From NCBI RefSeq assembly GCF_009746715.1, contig NZ_VRKW01000002.1, positions 310,001 to 374,000 of the forward strand: 64,000 nucleotides of DNA, read 5' to 3'. The notes below the pieces were generated by a model, which saw only the letters and a list, made by a program, of their open reading frames with translations, did not search any database and was not told the origin of the DNA. Source of the DNA: Ketobacter sp. MCCC 1A13808. Its GTDB lineage: Bacteria > Pseudomonadota > Gammaproteobacteria > Pseudomonadales > Ketobacteraceae. A program made the position numbers and the translations under genes. This document shows, piece by piece, positions 1 to 10,318 of the stretch (positions within the stretch are counted from its first letter, which is position 1; the number at the start of each line of letters is the position of its first letter).

Positions 1-1
1 G

Positions 2-412
2 GCCCTGATCTGTGTGTTCGCCTTGCTGGCTGCGTTGGCACTGAGCCGCCGCATGCAGATGTTGGAGATGGGCGATGACAGTGCCAGTGCACTGGGCATC
101 AACGTGGAACGCAGCCGCTTACAACTGATGGTGATCGGCGTCGTTCTTACCGCGGCTGCCACCGCTGTGAGCGGACCTATTTCATTCATTGCATTGGCGG
201 CTCCGCAAATGGCCAAACAATTGTCCCGCAGCCACAGCACCACCTTATTGTGCTCCGCCTGGATGGGCGCCCTGCTGTTACTGGCGGCCGACCTGGTGGC
301 GCAGCACGCTTTTTCACCCCAAAAATTGCCCGTAGGAGTAGTCACCGTCAGTATCGGTGGACTTTACCTGATCTGGCTTTTAATACGACAAATGAGGCCT
401 GACTCGCGATGA
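2..412 (+). CDS. Iron-siderophore ABC transporter permease, FecCD/FepDG family (3' part only)
   Basis: C-terminal part of an inner-membrane permease that imports ferric siderophore from the periplasm. The reading frame is open to the left window edge, so the gene begins upstream and only about 136 residues are visible. Seen here: the FecCD-type stretch containing LGINVERSR, then GPISFIALAAPQMAKQL, which is the conserved cytoplasmic loop that contacts the ATPase, then two hydrophobic segments and a short basic tail. The stop overlaps the start of the ATPase gene (ATGA), so the two are translationally coupled. With the ATPase and the TonB receptor near 12-14 kb it forms the uptake side of the siderophore system. 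Family assignment is firm; substrate is inferred from context. Confidence 0.9.
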   Translation, partial: ALICVFALLAALALSRRMQMLEMGDDSASALGINVERSRLQLMVIGVVLTAAATAVSGPISFIALAAPQMAKQLSRSHSTTLLCSAWMGALLLLAADLVAQHAFSPQKLPVGVVTVSIGGLYLIWLLIRQMRPDSR

Positions 413-1278
413 GCCGATTACAAGTCAAACGCATGAGCGTAGGGTACGAACACGATCCCATTCTGAAAACGCTGAACATTGATATTCCCGATGGCTCGTT
501 CACCGCCATTATCGGTCCCAATGGCTGCGGTAAAACCACGCTTTTGCGCAGCCTGTGCCGGTTACTGAAACCGGAAACCGGCCAGGTTTGCCTGGACGGA
601 GAAAACATTCATCACTACCCCGCCAAGACCGTTGCCAAGCAACTGGGATTATTGCCGCAAAGTGCGAACGCACCGGAAGGCATCCGGGTAACGGATCTGG
701 TGGCACGGGGCCGCTACCCCCATCAAACCCTGTTTCGTCAATGGAGCGAGGAGGATGCAGTGGCCGTGCAGCTGGCCATGGACGTCACCGGGACCACCCA
801 ATTTGCCGACCGTATGGTGGACTCTTTGTCCGGCGGACAACGACAGCGGGTCTGGATTGCCATGGCGCTGGCCCAGCAAACCCCGATCCTGCTGCTGGAT
901 GAACCCACTACGTATCTGGACATTGCCCATCAAATTGATCTGATGGAATTATTCCGCATGCTGAATCTGGAATCAGGTCGCACGCTGGTCGCCGTGTTGC
1001 ACGATCTGAATCACGCCTGCCGTTATGCCACTCACCTGATCGCTATTAAAGACGGCGAGGTGGTGGCACAGGGTAGCCCGCAACGCATTATCACGGCGCA
1101 ATTAGTCCAACAGGTATTCGGTCTGGATTGCATCGTTATCAACGATCCGGTGAGTCATACGCCCTTGATTATTCCCAAGGGCAGTTTTACTCATTCCCAT
1201 AAACCGGCATTGGAAAGAAGTTCAACCAACAGTGGCCCGACATTTTCCAACGACTCCGGGGAAACAATGTCCTCGTGA
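409..1278 (+). CDS. fepC: Ferric siderophore ABC transporter ATP-binding protein (FepC type)
   Basis: Cytoplasmic ATPase energising ferric-siderophore import with the upstream permease. Walker A GPNGCGKTT lies near residue 37, the ABC signature LSGGQRQR near 141, Walker B ILLLDEPT near 161 and the switch His in VLHDLNH near 196. The recognisable family sequence ends around DPVSHTPLIIPKG (about residue 260). The last roughly 29 residues have no family counterpart that I know, and are encoded on DNA antisense to the C-terminus of the NRPS. The two genes converge and overlap by 88 bp. The frame is otherwise intact. The start is the ATG overlapping the permease stop. FepC is the closest functional match; other FecE/BtuD-like siderophore ATPases cannot be excluded. 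Confidence 0.92.
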   Translation: MSRLQVKRMSVGYEHDPILKTLNIDIPDGSFTAIIGPNGCGKTTLLRSLCRLLKPETGQVCLDGENIHHYPAKTVAKQLGLLPQSANAPEGIRVTDLVARGRYPHQTLFRQWSEEDAVAVQLAMDVTGTTQFADRMVDSLSGGQRQRVWIAMALAQQTPILLLDEPTTYLDIAHQIDLMELFRMLNLESGRTLVAVLHDLNHACRYATHLIAIKDGEVVAQGSPQRIITAQLVQQVFGLDCIVINDPVSHTPLIIPKGSFTHSHKPALERSSTNSGPTFSNDSGETMSS

Positions 1279-4200
1279 TTGCAGTCGAAACGATGAACCT
1301 GCAAACCATTCAGAAACGGCTTCCAGGTGGCTAGCACGTCCATCCCATCAGGTAAGGTCCGGGTCGCGCAGAACAGGGTGGCTTGGCCCTCAAAATACGG
1401 CGTCTCCGCCTGAGACAACAAACGTACCGAGTCCTCGTAGTTCTGCACAATGTGCTCGAACATCTGCGCTTTTTCATTCAGCATAAACTCGTCTTCCGCC
1501 TCTTCCGTCGCCACCATAAACTGCTCCTGTTCGCGGGCAACTTCGGCTTTCGCTTCCTGTTCCGTCGGCCCACTCCAATCCTGACCTTCCGGGGGATAAG
1601 TGTCCAGTAAGCCCAGAAACGCGACCCGCTCGCCAGACTGCTGCAAGCGTGCCGCCAGGCCCTGCGCAATGGTCCCGCCAAGGGAATAGCCAATCAGATA
1701 GTAGGGTCCCCGTGGCTGAATTCGGCGTAAATTCTGCAGATGCATTTCCACTACCGCAGCCATATCCTCACAGGCCGCAATCGCCCCGTCCGGACGCGGT
1801 GACTGCAAGCCGATAACGCTGCATTCCGCTGGCAGGTAGCGGGATAAGCCGGAATACTGCCAAGCAAATCCGGATGCAGGGTGAACACAAAATAAGGGCG
1901 CCGTGGAACCGGCACGAATATAGAGCGTGTGGCCAAAGCCTGCGTTCGCCGGATCGTTCGCCAGCGCATCGTCGGACAACACCCGCGCCAGTTTTTCCAC
2001 TGAAGGTGACACCATTATCTGCCCCACCGAAACCGGCTGGTTTAATTCACGACGCAATTCTGCAGCCAGCGCCATCGCAAGCAATGAATGCCCGCCCAAT
2101 GCGAAAAAGTCGTCGTCCGCGTTCAGCGTCGGTATCTTCAGGATGCGCGCAAATAAGGCTGCCAAACGGCTTTCCAGACCCGGCTTGGGCGCGCGCCCTG
2201 GCATTTGGATGAAGGCACCCGGATCCGGTAAGGCTTTGCGATCCAGTTTGCCATTCGCACTTAATGGAAATTGATCCAGAATCATAACGCTCACCGGCAC
2301 CATGTGCGCGGGCAGGGTTGCTGCCAGCTGCTCACGCAACTGCTGCGGAGAGGCTGCTTCTCTATTTTTGTGCAACGTGACGTAGCCCACTAACTGACGG
2401 CTATCTGCCCCGGCCATTGCGGTGCTTCCCTGGGCACCCAATTCACGGGCCACCACGACGGATTGTTTGACAGCGGTCAATGCCTGCATCGCTGTTTCGA
2501 TTTCACCCAGCTCGATGCGCTGGCCCCGTATCTTCAATTGGTCATCGCTGCGGCCTAAATATTCCACATCACCGGTACTCAACCACCGAGCCACATCTCC
2601 GGTGCGGTACATGCGCTCACCGATCGCGAAGGGATCCGCGACGAATCGCGTGGCGGTCAATTCCGGTCTGCCTAGATACCCATCCGCCAACTGGACTCCT
2701 GTCAGATAAAGCTCACCGGCAACCCCCAGCGGCACCGGCCGCAAAAACGAATCCAGAATCCGTAGCTGCGTGTTCCAAACCGGTTTGCCGATGGGTACGC
2801 TGGTGGATTGGTGCGTACCGGCATCACAATCCGCTGCCGCTTTATAGGTCACATCCACTGCGGCTTCCGTTGGACCGTATAAATTATGCAGATTTGAACC
2901 GCGCGCATCAGGATAAAACAATGACTCATAAGCATCAGCCAACTGACGCGACAATGCTTCTCCACTGCAAAATACACGACGTACGCTGGCGAACATGGGC
3001 ACTCTGGTTTTGCGGTCCATGGCGGCACTGGCGACAAACGCCGCTAGCATGGAGGGAACAAAGTGCAACGTCGTTATTGCCTGATCCCGGATTATATTCA
3101 GCAATGCTTCCGGGTCGCGATGGGATTCCGGAGGCGCCATAAATAAACGGGCGCCCACAATCAATGGCCAGAAAAACTCCCACACCGACACATCGAAGCT
3201 ACAGGGTGTTTTTTGCAAAACCACATCACTGCTATGCAAAGAATATTCGTGCTGCATCCAGCGCAAGCGATTGATGATGGACTGATGAGACACCAATACC
3301 CCTTTCGGCTTTCCGGTCGAACCAGAGGTATAAAGCAGATAGGCCGGTTGCTGCGGCCGCAAGCGCGGTGCAACCCACTCCAGTTGATTATTGAGCATGG
3401 CCGGACTGGCTAATTCATCCAGCAACATTAACGTCCCCAGCGAAGCAAAGCGCTCCGCCAGTTCGGTAGTCGTTATGATTAACTGCGGTTTGGCGTCCTG
3501 CACCATATACGCCAGACGCTCATCGGGGTAGCTGGTATCCAGCGGCAGGTAAGCCGCCCCGGCTTCCACGATCCCGTATAAGGCCAGACTCAATTTTAAC
3601 GACCGCGGCAGCGCCACCGCGACGATGTGCCCGGACTCTACACCCGCTCGCTGCAACCGGGCAGCCAGATATTCGGTTTGCAAACGCAGTTCGCGGTAGG
3701 TGCACTGCTGCTGTTGGTCCGCCAGGGCAATTGCATCCGGGGATGCTAACGCTTGAGCGATAAAGGCATCACGCAATGTCTGCTGCGCTACCGTTACACG
3801 AGTGTCATTGATTTGCCCAATCAGCCTAAGCTCGTGTCGATTCAGAGCCTGAAATTCACACCAGGGCCGGTCTGACTCATCACAAAGGTGACGCAGCAGC
3901 ATTATCAGCCGTTCCGCCATTGCGTTCGGGTTCTGCTTGCTGCCGTCCTGGAAATGGCGATACTCAATCAACAGACGAAGTGATTCCCCGGGCAAAACCA
4001 GCACCGTCACCGGATAGTGGGTATAGCCTCGATTCTCAATGCCCAGCAAACGCGCGCCATGATAATCCCGCGCCCTAAGGTCGGACTGATCCGGGTAGTT
4101 TTCTACCACCAAAAGCGTATCGAACAAATTGGATTCGCCGACTAGACGCTGAATATCGGCCAAACCCAGTCCATCGTGCTCAAGTAATTCTATTTGTTGC

Positions 4201-7200
4201 TGCTGCAATTTTTTCAGCTGTTCAATTAAGGGCCGTTGCGGATTCAGTGTCATTCGCACCGGAATCGTATTGCTGAACAAACCGATGTGTTCTTCGATGC
4301 CGTCGACCGGGCTGAAGCGGCCCGAAACCGGTGAACCGAATACCACATCATCGCGCCCGCTCATGAGCGATACGAACGCGCCCCATGCACCCTGCATCAA
4401 CGTATTCATAGTCAGGCCCTGCTCCCGACCACGCCGGATCAGCGCTTGCTCCAACGGCTTGGGAATCAGCAGTTCGTATTCATGCACCTGTGCCTCGGTT
4501 TGCGCATTATGGAACAGCAGAGTGGGACTAACACCCGCCAGAGCACTGCGCCAGATTGCATGGGAAGCGTCAACGTCCCGCTGAAATAATTGACGAACCA
4601 CCGTCGCGTAATCCACCCGCGTCGCGGTCAATGAATCTGCACCGCGAGCCAAAGCGGTGAGCAAGTCATTCAGCAGAATTGGCGTCGACCAGCCATCCAC
4701 AACCAAATGGTGCGCGGTTATAAACAAGCTGTGCCGGTTGTCGCCGCAATGAACCAGCAACGCATGCAACAACATTCCCGCATCCGCTGCGCCAATGGCA
4801 AAATCGCGCTCCAGCTCCTGCTGCTGTAAGCCATCCAACGCGGCTTCAATTTCGTTTGCCGCGGTTACGGACAGCGTCATTTCCGTAAACGGCCACAGGC
4901 CGTCCCGTTGCGGAGCGCCGGCTTCCTCGGACGGGCTTTTCCCATCCGGCAATAACGGCACCAAAATAAAAGACTCGTTGTTCAATTCACTATCGAACAA
5001 CGACGCCAGATGAGGATGTCGCATGAGCACCGCATCCAACGCGCGACGTACCCGCTGGGCTGGTAAGGGGCCTTCAAAGTCCAGTCGCGTAATGGAGTTG
5101 TATTTGCTGGCTGCTTCACCCAGCTGCGCGTGAAACAATAAGCCTTGCTGCAAAGGCAGGATCGGTAACACCTGACTCAAAGAGCCGTAGCGTTGCAGCA
5201 TCCATTCCAATTCCGCTGTGGAGAGCGATGCACCCTCACGGGTCAGGGTTTCGCTGGCCACCAGGGTATCGCGGGCTTGCCGAGGTTGCTGCTGTGCGAA
5301 CCGGGCTAACGCCTGTAACTGTTCAATCACGTGCGTGTGCAATTGCCGGATCTGTTCTTGGTTCAGGATCCCGTTAGCCCAGGTCCAGTTAATGGCTAAG
5401 CGCGGTTGTTTTCCTTCCTCCACGAACACGTTGATTTCCAACGGATACAACAGCGGCATTGTTGGATCGTTATCTACAGCAAACACATCGACGAAGGGGC
5501 CTTGGCCCACCTGCGGTTGCCACCAGCGATCTTGCACATGAAAGCGGCCCAAATAGTTAAATAAAATCTGCGGACGGTTTACATTTTCCAGCTCAGCCAA
5601 GCGCGCCCCATTGACCGGATCAAGATAACGCAGCACACCATATCCCAAACCACGGTCCGGAATTTGGCGGGTGCTGTGTTTAACGGCTTTCAGCGCCGAC
5701 AGAACCGAGTCGGTGTGCGTTAAATCCAGAAACAACGGATATTCTGCAGTCAACCAACCCAGGGTTCTGCTCAAGTCATGCACATCATCGATTGGCTGGC
5801 GGCCATGAGACTCCAGGGAAAAACGCCACCGGGATGAACCGAACTGCGTCTGTAAAGCCAGAGACACCGCACTCAATAGGACGTCTTCAATATGGGCGTT
5901 ATAGGCTTCGGGTAGTTGTAACAACAAGGTTTGGGTTAAGTCTGCGTCTATCAACGTGCGCAGGTGCTGCGCCGTCCCGTAAGTGTCTTTTTTCCGATCC
6001 GGTTTACGCCGCCCTAATACCGGCAGACTTTCCGACAGCGCAGACGTCCACATGGTTAATTCTTTTTGTCGCGGTGATACCTGGTTTACCAAAGCCTTGG
6101 ACCAGGATTTTAATGAGGTATCTTCCCGCAGCAAAAGTGGCGTTGTGCCTTCCATGATGGCAACACATGCGCTTTCCAGCTCCGGTAAAAGAACACGCCA
6201 GGACACACCATCCACGATCAAGTGGTGCAGCACCAGCATTAACCATTGCTGACCGGGAATGCCCTGCACAAGGGTGGCCTGCAGCATCACCCCCTGGTCC
6301 GGATTCAGGCGTTTGCAAGCATCATTAAACTGCGTATCCAGCCAGCCACTCCAGCACGCGATATCAGACGCTGCGGCCGCCCGATCCGGATTTGGCACGG
6401 CGCTCTCCGTAACCCAATCAGTAACCCGGTGCACCGGGGATTCCAACGCAAAGGCATCCATCACCAAGCGACTGCCTTCACTGCGGGCACGCAACGCAGA
6501 ATGATTGCGCTGCAATAACTGTAACGCCCGCTGCAGGTGGTCACACTGCAAGCCGGGGGACACTTGTACTAACACACCCTGGGCAAAGCGACGTTGCAGT
6601 CCGTAATGTTCCGCAAACCAACTTATAACCGGTATCGGACCTATGTCACCTGCTTCCAGGCTCTGGTTGTGTGCTTGAATGTGCGCTTGGCCGTGGGCAT
6701 TACGGTCACTGTGCAACGGCTCAAGCCGGGACGCTATCCGCGCCGCCGTGCGTTGCGCAAATATCTCTTTCGGTCGGATCAGATAACCGCATTTGCGTAA
6801 TTCCGTGCCCAGGCTCATGGCTGAAATACTGTCGCCACCCAGATTAAAAAAGTCAGCATCAACACCGATAGAGTCCAGTCTCAGCACGGCCGCTATGGCG
6901 TCGATTACCTGTTGTTCCTGCTGTGTCACGAGACGACTGGATTGCGTATCCGATGCACCAGCATCCGCAAGGGCGCAATCCAATAACGCCTGCTTATCAA
7001 TTTTTCCGTTTACCGTCAGTGGCCACTGGGGCACCACCGCTAAAGACGACGGCACCATATACTCCGGCAGCCGTTGTGCGAGCTGTTGCAGCAAAATCGA
7101 TGATGACAACGAAGCTGCTGCGCCAGGCCTCGGCGTACAAAAGGCCACTAGCCGATAACCCGAAACCACCGCCTGAGCCAGCACCACCGCCGCTTCCACT

Positions 7201-9956
7201 CCCGCTATACTCGCGACAGCGTGCTCTATTTCGCCAAGTTCAACACGAAAGCCCCGCACTTTAATCTGCTCATCATCACGACCGATAAACGACAACTGGC
7301 CTTCCGCAGTCCAACGCACAATATCGCCACTACGATATAAACGAGCACCGGCTTGATCCGAGTTGGCAACAAAGCGTGCTGCGGTCAAATCCGGTCGCTG
7401 CCAGTAACCCTGCGCCAGCCCCGCACCACCGATATACAGTTCTCCGGCAACCCCTACCGGGACCGGTCTCAATTGCGAATCCAATACGGCAATGCGGGTA
7501 TTGGCAAGCGGCCGTCCGATGACTGGCTGAGCATGCAAAGCGACACTGGCGCTCAGTGCATCCACCGTATATTCGGTGGGGCCGTAAAAGTTAATCACCT
7601 GCAACGAAGCGTATTGACGTAATTGCTGCCACAACACAGCGGGGGCGGCTTCGCTGCCAATTAAAATCAAATCCGGCTGATGTGCCGAGGCCATTAACCC
7701 GCAATTCAACATTTGCTGCAGCAACGAGGGTGGCACATCCAAAGTGTTAATTTTTCGTTTCTGCACCAGATGAACCAGTTCCTGGGCATCCCTACGTTGC
7801 TCCTCGTCACAGAGGATGACGGTTTGCCCCAGGAACATCCAAATTAACTGCTCCCAGGCAGCGTCGAAAGAAAAGGAAGTTGAATGCAAGGCACGAATGC
7901 CCGTGGCCTCTTGCTGGCGCTGTAACAACGCTCCAAACGGACCCGCCCGGTGAGACAACAATAAATTCAGCAAGCTGCCATGGCTGACCCTGACGCCTTT
8001 CGGTGTGCCGGTGGAGCCCGAGGTATAAATTAAATACGCAGTGTCACCAGGCTGAACGTTTGCCTGTGGCAGATACCGATCGCCAGTCCCGGGATTCACC
8101 CTGGTCGAGGTTACGATACCATCCAAAGCCCAGCAATTTTGTGCTTCAGGAAACTGCCCGACATCCACACTCAGGGTGACGATCAGTTTTGGACCGGCGT
8201 CCTGGCATATCCACGCCAAGCGGTCCTTCGGGTATGCCAAATCCAACGGCAGATAAACACCCCCTACCGACAGAATCGCCATCAACGACACCACTGAATG
8301 CATGGATCGCGGCAACGCCACGCCCACCAGATCGCCGGGCTCAACGCCCTGCGCTACCAGCTCGGCTGCGAGGTTTTCCATGTAACCGCAGAGCTGGGTA
8401 AAGCTCAGGGTCTGCTGGTCAAACACGAGAGCATCCTGGTGTGGAAATCGAGTAACCGATTGCTGAAACACATCCAACACCGTATTCCAGTTTTCCGGTT
8501 TAACCACTGTAGGGCCTGTACACCAGGTTTCGATTTTTCGGCGCTCGTACTCACTGATTAACGGGGTGGCACCGATTTCTGTGTCGGGGTTTTGCAGTAA
8601 CTCGTCAACAAAGGACTGTAACCGCAACTGATGCCACTTCAGTTCACTCCCGCTATAACGGTGCGGGTTCGCAGCAAGCTCAATCACCAGATCATTCGGC
8701 GATTCGCCGCGTTCCCCTTCAACCGCTTCCATCCAAATGCCGAACTCCAAATCGTCCACTGGACCCGCGGCCAGTAAATGATGAGTCTCTTCCAAACCCT
8801 GTAACTGCGCACGCTGATCGTAAATCTTTACGTTCAGAGTCGGCCCGTATAAGAGTTGGCCAGTGCCCAAGGTTCCTGCATCGCGCTGCAATTGCTCTGC
8901 ATCGTAACGCTGATGTTTACGCACCTTTTTCACTTCATCCGCAACACACTGCGCGATGGTGTTCAACGACATGCTCTGGTCGACGCTAACCTGCACCGGT
9001 AACACATTCACTACCGGCCCGGTGGACACCGCGGCCAGCGAACCCAGGCGACGCATAAAGGGCATCCCTACGGCTAATTGCGGCTGACCGGTCATACGAT
9101 GCAGATAGGCAAACACCGCGGCCATCGCCATTTGCGCCGGAGTATATGTCGGCGCACTGCCTGCCCTACAGAATCCTGCGATCTGATCAGCATTGAATCT
9201 CACCTGTTGACGCAATACTTCCACATTGGCAAAGGGCTGCTCAACCGACATTTCTTTGCCGCATAATGACACCGGTTGGGCCAACTGCTCCACATAGGTT
9301 TTCCAGAACGCCCTATCCCGCTCGATAAAGCGGGAATTGCGATATTTCTCCTGCTCAGCCAGCACCTCCGCGAACGAAACGTAGGGCATTTCCCCGGTCT
9401 CCTGCTGGTTTAATAGTGCATTATAAATCTGCGCCATGCGTCGGGTCAGGCCATGAAAGCTATATCCATCAACTGCAATATGATGGTAGCGCTGGTACCA
9501 GATCCACCGTTGTTCATGCAACTTGAACAACCGATGACAGTAAAGCTGTGCACCGGAATCCACTGTCAGATTCTGATCCAGATCCGCAGCCATCCATTGC
9601 TGCACTACCGACAACGGATGCTGTGCATCGCTGACATCGCAACACTCAATTTGCGCGACTTGCTGCCAATCCAGATTGAGCGGCAGTAATTGTCGCGGAC
9701 CTTGATGGGTTTCCAGATAGCGCCCTGACACCGTATCCGCCTCCGCCAACCCCATCCGGATAGCCTGCTGCAAACAGTCAACATCCAGCACGCCACGCAA
9801 CTCCAAATAATGCGCGACAGCATAGCCATTGGTTACATCCGCAAGCTGATCTCCCAACCAGATGCCAAGCTGAGTAGCAGACAAGGGTAAATCCTGCTGC
9901 GTGCGAGAGGCGGGGTTAACAGAGGACGTTTGCGGGGAAGTCTTCGTTGTGGGCAT
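1191..9956 (-). CDS. Dimodular siderophore NRPS, C-A-PCP-E-C-A-PCP-TE
   Basis: Megasynthase of 2921 residues. Domains: C1 (HHIAVDG near 160, position of a DHB-accepting starter C domain); A1 about 495-960 (YTSGSTGTPKG near 645); PCP1 (LGGDSIS near 1040); epimerisation domain about 1095-1530 (HHLIVDGVSWR near 1247, ESHGRQ, FNYLG); C2 (HHLVVDG near 1752); A2 about 2060-2560 (YTSGSTGKPKG near 2212); PCP2 (LGGHSLL near 2620); type I thioesterase (GYSLGG near 2755). Hand-reading A2 against EntF gives DVWHFSLVDK, the serine code. A1 reads roughly DAEDLGFVDK; its acidic pocket suggests Lys, Orn or Arg, but the alignment has a one-residue ambiguity. With the E domain this predicts DHB-D-cationic residue-L-Ser cyclised by TE, as in trivanchrobactin or cyclic trichrysobactin. 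DHB genes (entABCE) are not in the window. A Fur-controlled operon with the MbtH-like and Fes genes is inferred. Confidence 0.95.
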   Translation of the reverse strand: MPTTKTSPQTSSVNPASRTQQDLPLSATQLGIWLGDQLADVTNGYAVAHYLELRGVLDVDCLQQAIRMGLAEADTVSGRYLETHQGPRQLLPLNLDWQQVAQIECCDVSDAQHPLSVVQQWMAADLDQNLTVDSGAQLYCHRLFKLHEQRWIWYQRYHHIAVDGYSFHGLTRRMAQIYNALLNQQETGEMPYVSFAEVLAEQEKYRNSRFIERDRAFWKTYVEQLAQPVSLCGKEMSVEQPFANVEVLRQQVRFNADQIAGFCRAGSAPTYTPAQMAMAAVFAYLHRMTGQPQLAVGMPFMRRLGSLAAVSTGPVVNVLPVQVSVDQSMSLNTIAQCVADEVKKVRKHQRYDAEQLQRDAGTLGTGQLLYGPTLNVKIYDQRAQLQGLEETHHLLAAGPVDDLEFGIWMEAVEGERGESPNDLVIELAANPHRYSGSELKWHQLRLQSFVDELLQNPDTEIGATPLISEYERRKIETWCTGPTVVKPENWNTVLDVFQQSVTRFPHQDALVFDQQTLSFTQLCGYMENLAAELVAQGVEPGDLVGVALPRSMHSVVSLMAILSVGGVYLPLDLAYPKDRLAWICQDAGPKLIVTLSVDVGQFPEAQNCWALDGIVTSTRVNPGTGDRYLPQANVQPGDTAYLIYTSGSTGTPKGVRVSHGSLLNLLLSHRAGPFGALLQRQQEATGIRALHSTSFSFDAAWEQLIWMFLGQTVILCDEEQRRDAQELVHLVQKRKINTLDVPPSLLQQMLNCGLMASAHQPDLILIGSEAAPAVLWQQLRQYASLQVINFYGPTEYTVDALSASVALHAQPVIGRPLANTRIAVLDSQLRPVPVGVAGELYIGGAGLAQGYWQRPDLTAARFVANSDQAGARLYRSGDIVRWTAEGQLSFIGRDDEQIKVRGFRVELGEIEHAVASIAGVEAAVVLAQAVVSGYRLVAFCTPRPGAAASLSSSILLQQLAQRLPEYMVPSSLAVVPQWPLTVNGKIDKQALLDCALADAGASDTQSSRLVTQQEQQVIDAIAAVLRLDSIGVDADFFNLGGDSISAMSLGTELRKCGYLIRPKEIFAQRTAARIASRLEPLHSDRNAHGQAHIQAHNQSLEAGDIGPIPVISWFAEHYGLQRRFAQGVLVQVSPGLQCDHLQRALQLLQRNHSALRARSEGSRLVMDAFALESPVHRVTDWVTESAVPNPDRAAAASDIACWSGWLDTQFNDACKRLNPDQGVMLQATLVQGIPGQQWLMLVLHHLIVDGVSWRVLLPELESACVAIMEGTTPLLLREDTSLKSWSKALVNQVSPRQKELTMWTSALSESLPVLGRRKPDRKKDTYGTAQHLRTLIDADLTQTLLLQLPEAYNAHIEDVLLSAVSLALQTQFGSSRWRFSLESHGRQPIDDVHDLSRTLGWLTAEYPLFLDLTHTDSVLSALKAVKHSTRQIPDRGLGYGVLRYLDPVNGARLAELENVNRPQILFNYLGRFHVQDRWWQPQVGQGPFVDVFAVDNDPTMPLLYPLEINVFVEEGKQPRLAINWTWANGILNQEQIRQLHTHVIEQLQALARFAQQQPRQARDTLVASETLTREGASLSTAELEWMLQRYGSLSQVLPILPLQQGLLFHAQLGEAASKYNSITRLDFEGPLPAQRVRRALDAVLMRHPHLASLFDSELNNESFILVPLLPDGKSPSEEAGAPQRDGLWPFTEMTLSVTAANEIEAALDGLQQQELERDFAIGAADAGMLLHALLVHCGDNRHSLFITAHHLVVDGWSTPILLNDLLTALARGADSLTATRVDYATVVRQLFQRDVDASHAIWRSALAGVSPTLLFHNAQTEAQVHEYELLIPKPLEQALIRRGREQGLTMNTLMQGAWGAFVSLMSGRDDVVFGSPVSGRFSPVDGIEEHIGLFSNTIPVRMTLNPQRPLIEQLKKLQQQQIELLEHDGLGLADIQRLVGESNLFDTLLVVENYPDQSDLRARDYHGARLLGIENRGYTHYPVTVLVLPGESLRLLIEYRHFQDGSKQNPNAMAERLIMLLRHLCDESDRPWCEFQALNRHELRLIGQINDTRVTVAQQTLRDAFIAQALASPDAIALADQQQQCTYRELRLQTEYLAARLQRAGVESGHIVAVALPRSLKLSLALYGIVEAGAAYLPLDTSYPDERLAYMVQDAKPQLIITTTELAERFASLGTLMLLDELASPAMLNNQLEWVAPRLRPQQPAYLLYTSGSTGKPKGVLVSHQSIINRLRWMQHEYSLHSSDVVLQKTPCSFDVSVWEFFWPLIVGARLFMAPPESHRDPEALLNIIRDQAITTLHFVPSMLAAFVASAAMDRKTRVPMFASVRRVFCSGEALSRQLADAYESLFYPDARGSNLHNLYGPTEAAVDVTYKAAADCDAGTHQSTSVPIGKPVWNTQLRILDSFLRPVPLGVAGELYLTGVQLADGYLGRPELTATRFVADPFAIGERMYRTGDVARWLSTGDVEYLGRSDDQLKIRGQRIELGEIETAMQALTAVKQSVVVARELGAQGSTAMAGADSRQLVGYVTLHKNREAASPQQLREQLAATLPAHMVPVSVMILDQFPLSANGKLDRKALPDPGAFIQMPGRAPKPGLESRLAALFARILKIPTLNADDDFFALGGHSLLAMALAAELRRELNQPVSVGQIMVSPSVEKLARVLSDDALANDPANAGFGHTLYIRAGSTAPLFCVHPASGFAWQYSGLSRYLPAECSVIGLQSPRPDGAIAACEDMAAVVEMHLQNLRRIQPRGPYYLIGYSLGGTIAQGLAARLQQSGERVAFLGLLDTYPPEGQDWSGPTEQEAKAEVAREQEQFMVATEEAEDEFMLNEKAQMFEHIVQNYEDSVRLLSQAETPYFEGQATLFCATRTLPDGMDVLATWKPFLNGLQVHRFDCNHEDIVSPESLENVGPLLVELLSNAGLWE

Positions 9957-10068
9957 CTTAATGATCCGGTATTTGAAGTTTAAATTGTGAAAGGCGAGTG
10001 ATGAATGCAGGACCTAAGGCGGAGTTCTGGTGCGCAGGCATGCCCCTATAGACACCAGACCATCGACT

Positions 10069-10278
10069 TCAGGCGACTGAATATTGCGGCCGGATATCGT
10101 TCCAGTTCTGCTCCACATACTCAATGCATACGGCACGGGTATCCGGGCCCAGAATGACCTCCCAACCGTCCGGCACTTTAGAAAAGTCCGGCCACAAACT
10201 GTATTGACCAAGGTGATTTATTAACAAAAGAAACGCGTGAGATTCATCGTCGAATGGGTTTTTTTGTTGTGTGCTCAT
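10069..10278 (-). CDS. MbtH-like NRPS accessory protein
   Basis: 69-residue MbtH-like chaperone that binds adenylation domains and is often needed for their solubility or activity. Seen: NPFDDE near the N-terminus, then LLLINHLGQYSLWP, PDGWEVI and a C-terminal WNDIRP, which together are the family signature with its conserved tryptophans. Length is typical. It lies 112 bp upstream of the NRPS start and 40 bp downstream of the Fes-type esterase on the same strand, so it is probably co-transcribed and serves this NRPS. The upstream AAGGAG-like sequence just before the ATG supports the start. Confidence 0.95.
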   Translation of the reverse strand: MSTQQKNPFDDESHAFLLLINHLGQYSLWPDFSKVPDGWEVILGPDTRAVCIEYVEQNWNDIRPQYSVA

Positions 10279-10318
10279 ATAGAACTCCTTTTTTTCAAAT
10301 CGGCTTAACGATTACGGA

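Noticed and set aside
1910-9690. Many open frames of 60-160 codons antisense or out of frame to the NRPS
   Set aside because: They lie wholly inside a domain-rich NRPS gene, have no SD or family resemblance, and reflect its base composition.
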